Positions 7,282-8,878 of a stretch of DNA of 8,878 bases are shown here, one piece after another (the stretch's first letter is position 1; every line of letters begins with the position of its first letter). Source of the DNA: an uncultured Alistipes sp. Its GTDB lineage: Bacteria; Bacteroidota; Bacteroidia; Bacteroidales; Rikenellaceae. The notes under the pieces were generated by a model. That model saw only the letters and a list, made by a program, of their open reading frames with translations. It did not search any database and was not told the origin of the DNA. The translations under genes and the position numbers were made by a program. The stretch spans positions 1 to 8,878 of the forward strand of contig CAJTYA010000026.1 of the NCBI GenBank assembly GCA_910583985.1, in the 5' to 3' direction.

Positions 7282-7388
7282 TCCGGAATCCGGCCGATCG
7301 GTTTCGTATAATCCCACGCCCCTTCACATTCCCGATTTTAAATTCCGATTTCCAAAACATCCCCGATCGGCCGGACTGTCATTCCGGA
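7282..7388. repeat. Long interrupted inverted repeat overlapping the 3' end of the lipoprotein gene
   Basis: TCCGGAAT (7282-7289) is complementary to ATTCCGGA (7381-7388), and CCGGCCGATCGG (7290-7301) is complementary to CCGATCGGCCGG (7363-7374). The left arm is continuous (20 nt). The right arm has a 6-nt bulge (7375-7380) that contains two bases of the lipoprotein stop codon. The loop is 61 nt. In RNA this would fold the end of the coding sequence onto the 3' untranslated region. Part of the match is helped by the self-palindromic CCGATCGG and CCGG. Confidence 0.6.
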
Positions 7389-8551
7389 TCTTTGAGGGTA
7401 TAGAACAACAATACCGGATTATCCTCGTCGGTTAGACCCTCTTTGATTTCGTTCCTTAACTCGACTCCCGGCACATCCGGACAAAAAGTCAAGAACTGAA
7501 ACGCGGGAACCGCGGAAACGAATTGGTTTTTAGATGAAAACTCTGCCGACATCAGTTCCATCCCTAAAGCCGTATAAGATTTTAATTCTATATTGTGTGT
7601 CTGTTTCTTCTTTTTATCATACAGCACAGGAAACATTGTTTTATTTTTACTCAAAAAGAACAATACAAAATCATCGGATTCTACATATATATGGGGGAAA
7701 GAGGCGTGGTTGGAAGTTATCTTGTCCAACTTTTCATTCGTCATATCTTTCCCGAAATTAGCGACTCCATTCACATCTTCCATATCCAATTTGTAACGAG
7801 GCTGTATACCTTGAGGAGTGTACTGGTAGATCGTATCGCTATATGGCACCGAAACCAAAACACGATCATCAAACCGTTTCACGACCAAAGGTCCGTAATT
7901 GAAAATATCGCTGTCAAACCGATTCGGGAATGCGCTGTATTTGAATTGTAATGTTGAATCCATAAAAAGCAACAAATCCTCCTGATTTGGATATGAAGCA
8001 AGTCCCGGATCTTTACCTCCCGAAAGGGCTATTAACAAAGTCTCGTCATCCAGCCATTTTACACCTTGTGTGAAAAGGCTGAAAGGCTCCTCTCCTAAAA
8101 ACTCCCCATTCATATCGTAAGTAATCAATTTATCTCCCCAGCTATCCAGAATGACTATTTTTTGCTGATCCGGAGAAATATCTATATCTGTAATACCTTG
8201 ATACTCTTGGGGACCTCGTCCCAACCGGCTGATAATTGTTTGAGGGTTTCCGTCTCTGTCGAAAATGAATACGGCCTTTGCCTGGCGGGCATCTCCAACC
8301 ACGATATGATCGGGAGTAACCCAAAGATGCGTCACTTTCCCGATCAACACATCGCCCGTGTCGCCCAGTTTGACATAGTCGATTTTCTCGATGACCGAGT
8401 CGACCGAAATTTGTTTTTGTTCCTTGATTTCCACGCGGTCCATCAGAGAAAGATCCGTCAATGATTCAGAAAGATATTCAGAATCGGAACCGCCTCCGCA
8501 AGAGGACAGAAAAACGCTCGCAACAATCGATAAAAAGCAGTAAGTCTTCAT
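7379..8551 (-). CDS. 6-bladed beta-propeller lipoprotein
   Basis: A 390-residue predicted lipoprotein of the Bacteroidales 6-bladed beta-propeller group (TolB/NHL-like fold). A short signal peptide ends in the lipobox LSSC with lipid-attachment Cys18, followed by GGGSDSE, so the mature protein is exported and membrane-anchored; surface exposure is possible but unproven. The body shows repeated beta-rich blades, for example VFIFDRDGNPQTII (94-107), the family-typical RGPQEY (112-117), and DIDISPDQQKIVILDSWGDK (122-141). Such proteins often sit next to small NVEALA-type peptide genes, as here, and their function is not established; binding of a peptide or glycan is a guess. It is transcribed from the right, 65 bp after the upstream gene, with a hairpin between them. 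Base composition is clearly AT-richer than the sugar cassette: GC is 17 of 60 in 7621-7680 against 40 of 60 in 5281-5340. Confidence 0.85.
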   Translation of the reverse strand: MKTYCFLSIVASVFLSSCGGGSDSEYLSESLTDLSLMDRVEIKEQKQISVDSVIEKIDYVKLGDTGDVLIGKVTHLWVTPDHIVVGDARQAKAVFIFDRDGNPQTIISRLGRGPQEYQGITDIDISPDQQKIVILDSWGDKLITYDMNGEFLGEEPFSLFTQGVKWLDDETLLIALSGGKDPGLASYPNQEDLLLFMDSTLQFKYSAFPNRFDSDIFNYGPLVVKRFDDRVLVSVPYSDTIYQYTPQGIQPRYKLDMEDVNGVANFGKDMTNEKLDKITSNHASFPHIYVESDDFVLFFLSKNKTMFPVLYDKKKKQTHNIELKSYTALGMELMSAEFSSKNQFVSAVPAFQFLTFCPDVPGVELRNEIKEGLTDEDNPVLLFYTLKDPE

Positions 8552-8579
8552 ATAAATCCAATTAATGGAAACGTTAATA

Positions 8580-8604
8580 GGAGGCCTGACGTGGTCAGAC
8601 CTCC
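8580..8604 (-). promoter_or_regulatory. Intercistronic hairpin, candidate attenuator
   Basis: In the minus-strand RNA, GGAGGUCUGAC pairs with GUCAGGCCUCC around loop CAC: an 11-bp stem with a single G.U pair, extendable by one more G.U. The same position is a C/A mismatch in plus-strand RNA, which indicates that the minus transcript is the functional one. The tail is UAUUAACGUUU, only moderately U-rich, so partial termination or mRNA stabilisation between the small-protein gene and the lipoprotein gene is more likely than full termination. Confidence 0.6.
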
Positions 8605-8616
8605 CGAAAATTTATT

Positions 8617-8878
8617 CTAACACGGTTTTGCCGGATTACATGGATCATACGGAGTACACGACTCTAATTCTGTTCCTTCGACACACTCGGTTCCTCTAGC
8701 TTCATGAGGACCGTCTCCGATTCTTTGCAGTTCCCAATTATGACCGCCACTCCCATCCGAAACTTTTACCCATCTATACTCCTGGCACCAAAACACTTTA
8801 TTGTTCATCTTATAACGCTTGTTGTCTCCGCTCTCCGGATTTTCATTTTCGGTGCCGCCCCCAGATTCACCGACCTCG
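8617..8878 (-). CDS. Small Cys-rich exported peptide, NVEALA-family-like (5' end outside window)
   Basis: The frame is open to the right edge of the window. An internal ATG at 8806-8808 would give 63 residues, but the same frame continues upstream with 23 more residues, including EVGESGGGTENENP, a Gly/Glu/Asn-rich linker. That linker is what follows the NVEALA motif in the NVEALA peptide family, so the true start lies beyond the window, and ATG8806 is probably an internal methionine. The visible C-terminal part contains five cysteines (FWC, TEC, ESC, DPC, final PC), compatible with disulphides outside the cytoplasm, and ends in PCNPAKPC. The family's N-terminal helix and NVEALA motif cannot be seen here, so the assignment rests on the linker, the size, the Cys pattern and the adjacent propeller lipoprotein. 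Function is unknown; a secreted peptide is the usual idea. Confidence 0.65.
   Translation of the reverse strand, partial: EVGESGGGTENENPESGDNKRYKMNNKVFWCQEYRWVKVSDGSGGHNWELQRIGDGPHEARGTECVEGTELESCTPYDPCNPAKPC

Larger units (their letters stand above)
7020..7378. other. Convergent intergenic region, rich in inverted repeats
   Basis: This is 359 bp between two genes that converge on it. The first 180 bp show nothing I can name. From 7204 to the end of the lipoprotein gene there are two close hairpins (7204-7234 and 7241-7263) and a longer interrupted inverted repeat (7282-7301 with 7363-7388), described separately. No plausible gene is present. Confidence 0.6.

Noticed and set aside
7595..7951. 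Plus-strand open frames of 67-118 codons opposite the propeller lipoprotein
   Set aside because: Antisense to a protein with a signal peptide, lipobox and propeller repeats; no start context or recognisable domain.

Overview
The window looks like the chromosome of a fairly GC-rich gut Bacteroidota species (order Bacteroidales; an Alistipes/Rikenellaceae-like background is my guess). The reasons are a Bacteroidota-type -7 promoter element (TAnnTTTG), weak Shine-Dalgarno sequences, and, at the right end, a lipoprotein/peptide gene pair typical of Bacteroidales. I see no tRNA, rRNA, CRISPR array, transposase or phage gene.

Left end (1-1394, + strand): the C-terminal half of a CPA1-type Na+/H+ antiporter with a long cytoplasmic tail. 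The reading frame continues upstream to the window edge but is broken by an in-frame TAG at 15-17, so the gene looks like a recent nonsense pseudogene unless this is a base-calling error. A 376-bp gene-free stretch follows, carrying a candidate promoter at 1664-1671.

Centre (1771-7019, + strand): a tightly packed nucleotide-sugar cassette. The order is UDP-GlcNAcA 3-dehydrogenase (WlbA/WbpB type), a PLP aminotransferase (WlbC/WbpE type), an N-acetyltransferase (WlbB/WbpD type) and a UDP-HexNAc 6-dehydrogenase (TviB/WbpO/WbpA type). Together they account for UDP-GlcNAc -> UDP-GlcNAcA -> 3-keto sugar -> 3-amino sugar -> UDP-2,3-diacetamido-2,3-dideoxy-glucuronic acid, a donor for O-antigen or capsule synthesis. 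A GT-B glycosyltransferase follows after 125 bp and may use this or another donor. No 2-epimerase (WbpI type) is present in the window.

Right end (7379-8878, - strand, convergent and visibly AT-richer): a 6-bladed beta-propeller lipoprotein, preceded in the same direction by a small Cys-rich protein that runs off the edge and resembles the NVEALA peptide family. An RNA hairpin that is continuous only in the minus-strand transcript lies between the two genes, suggesting attenuation. The convergent intergenic region 7020-7378 holds two hairpins and a long interrupted inverted repeat, best read as the termination zone of the minus-strand unit. This small-peptide plus propeller-lipoprotein module is the least understood part of the window.
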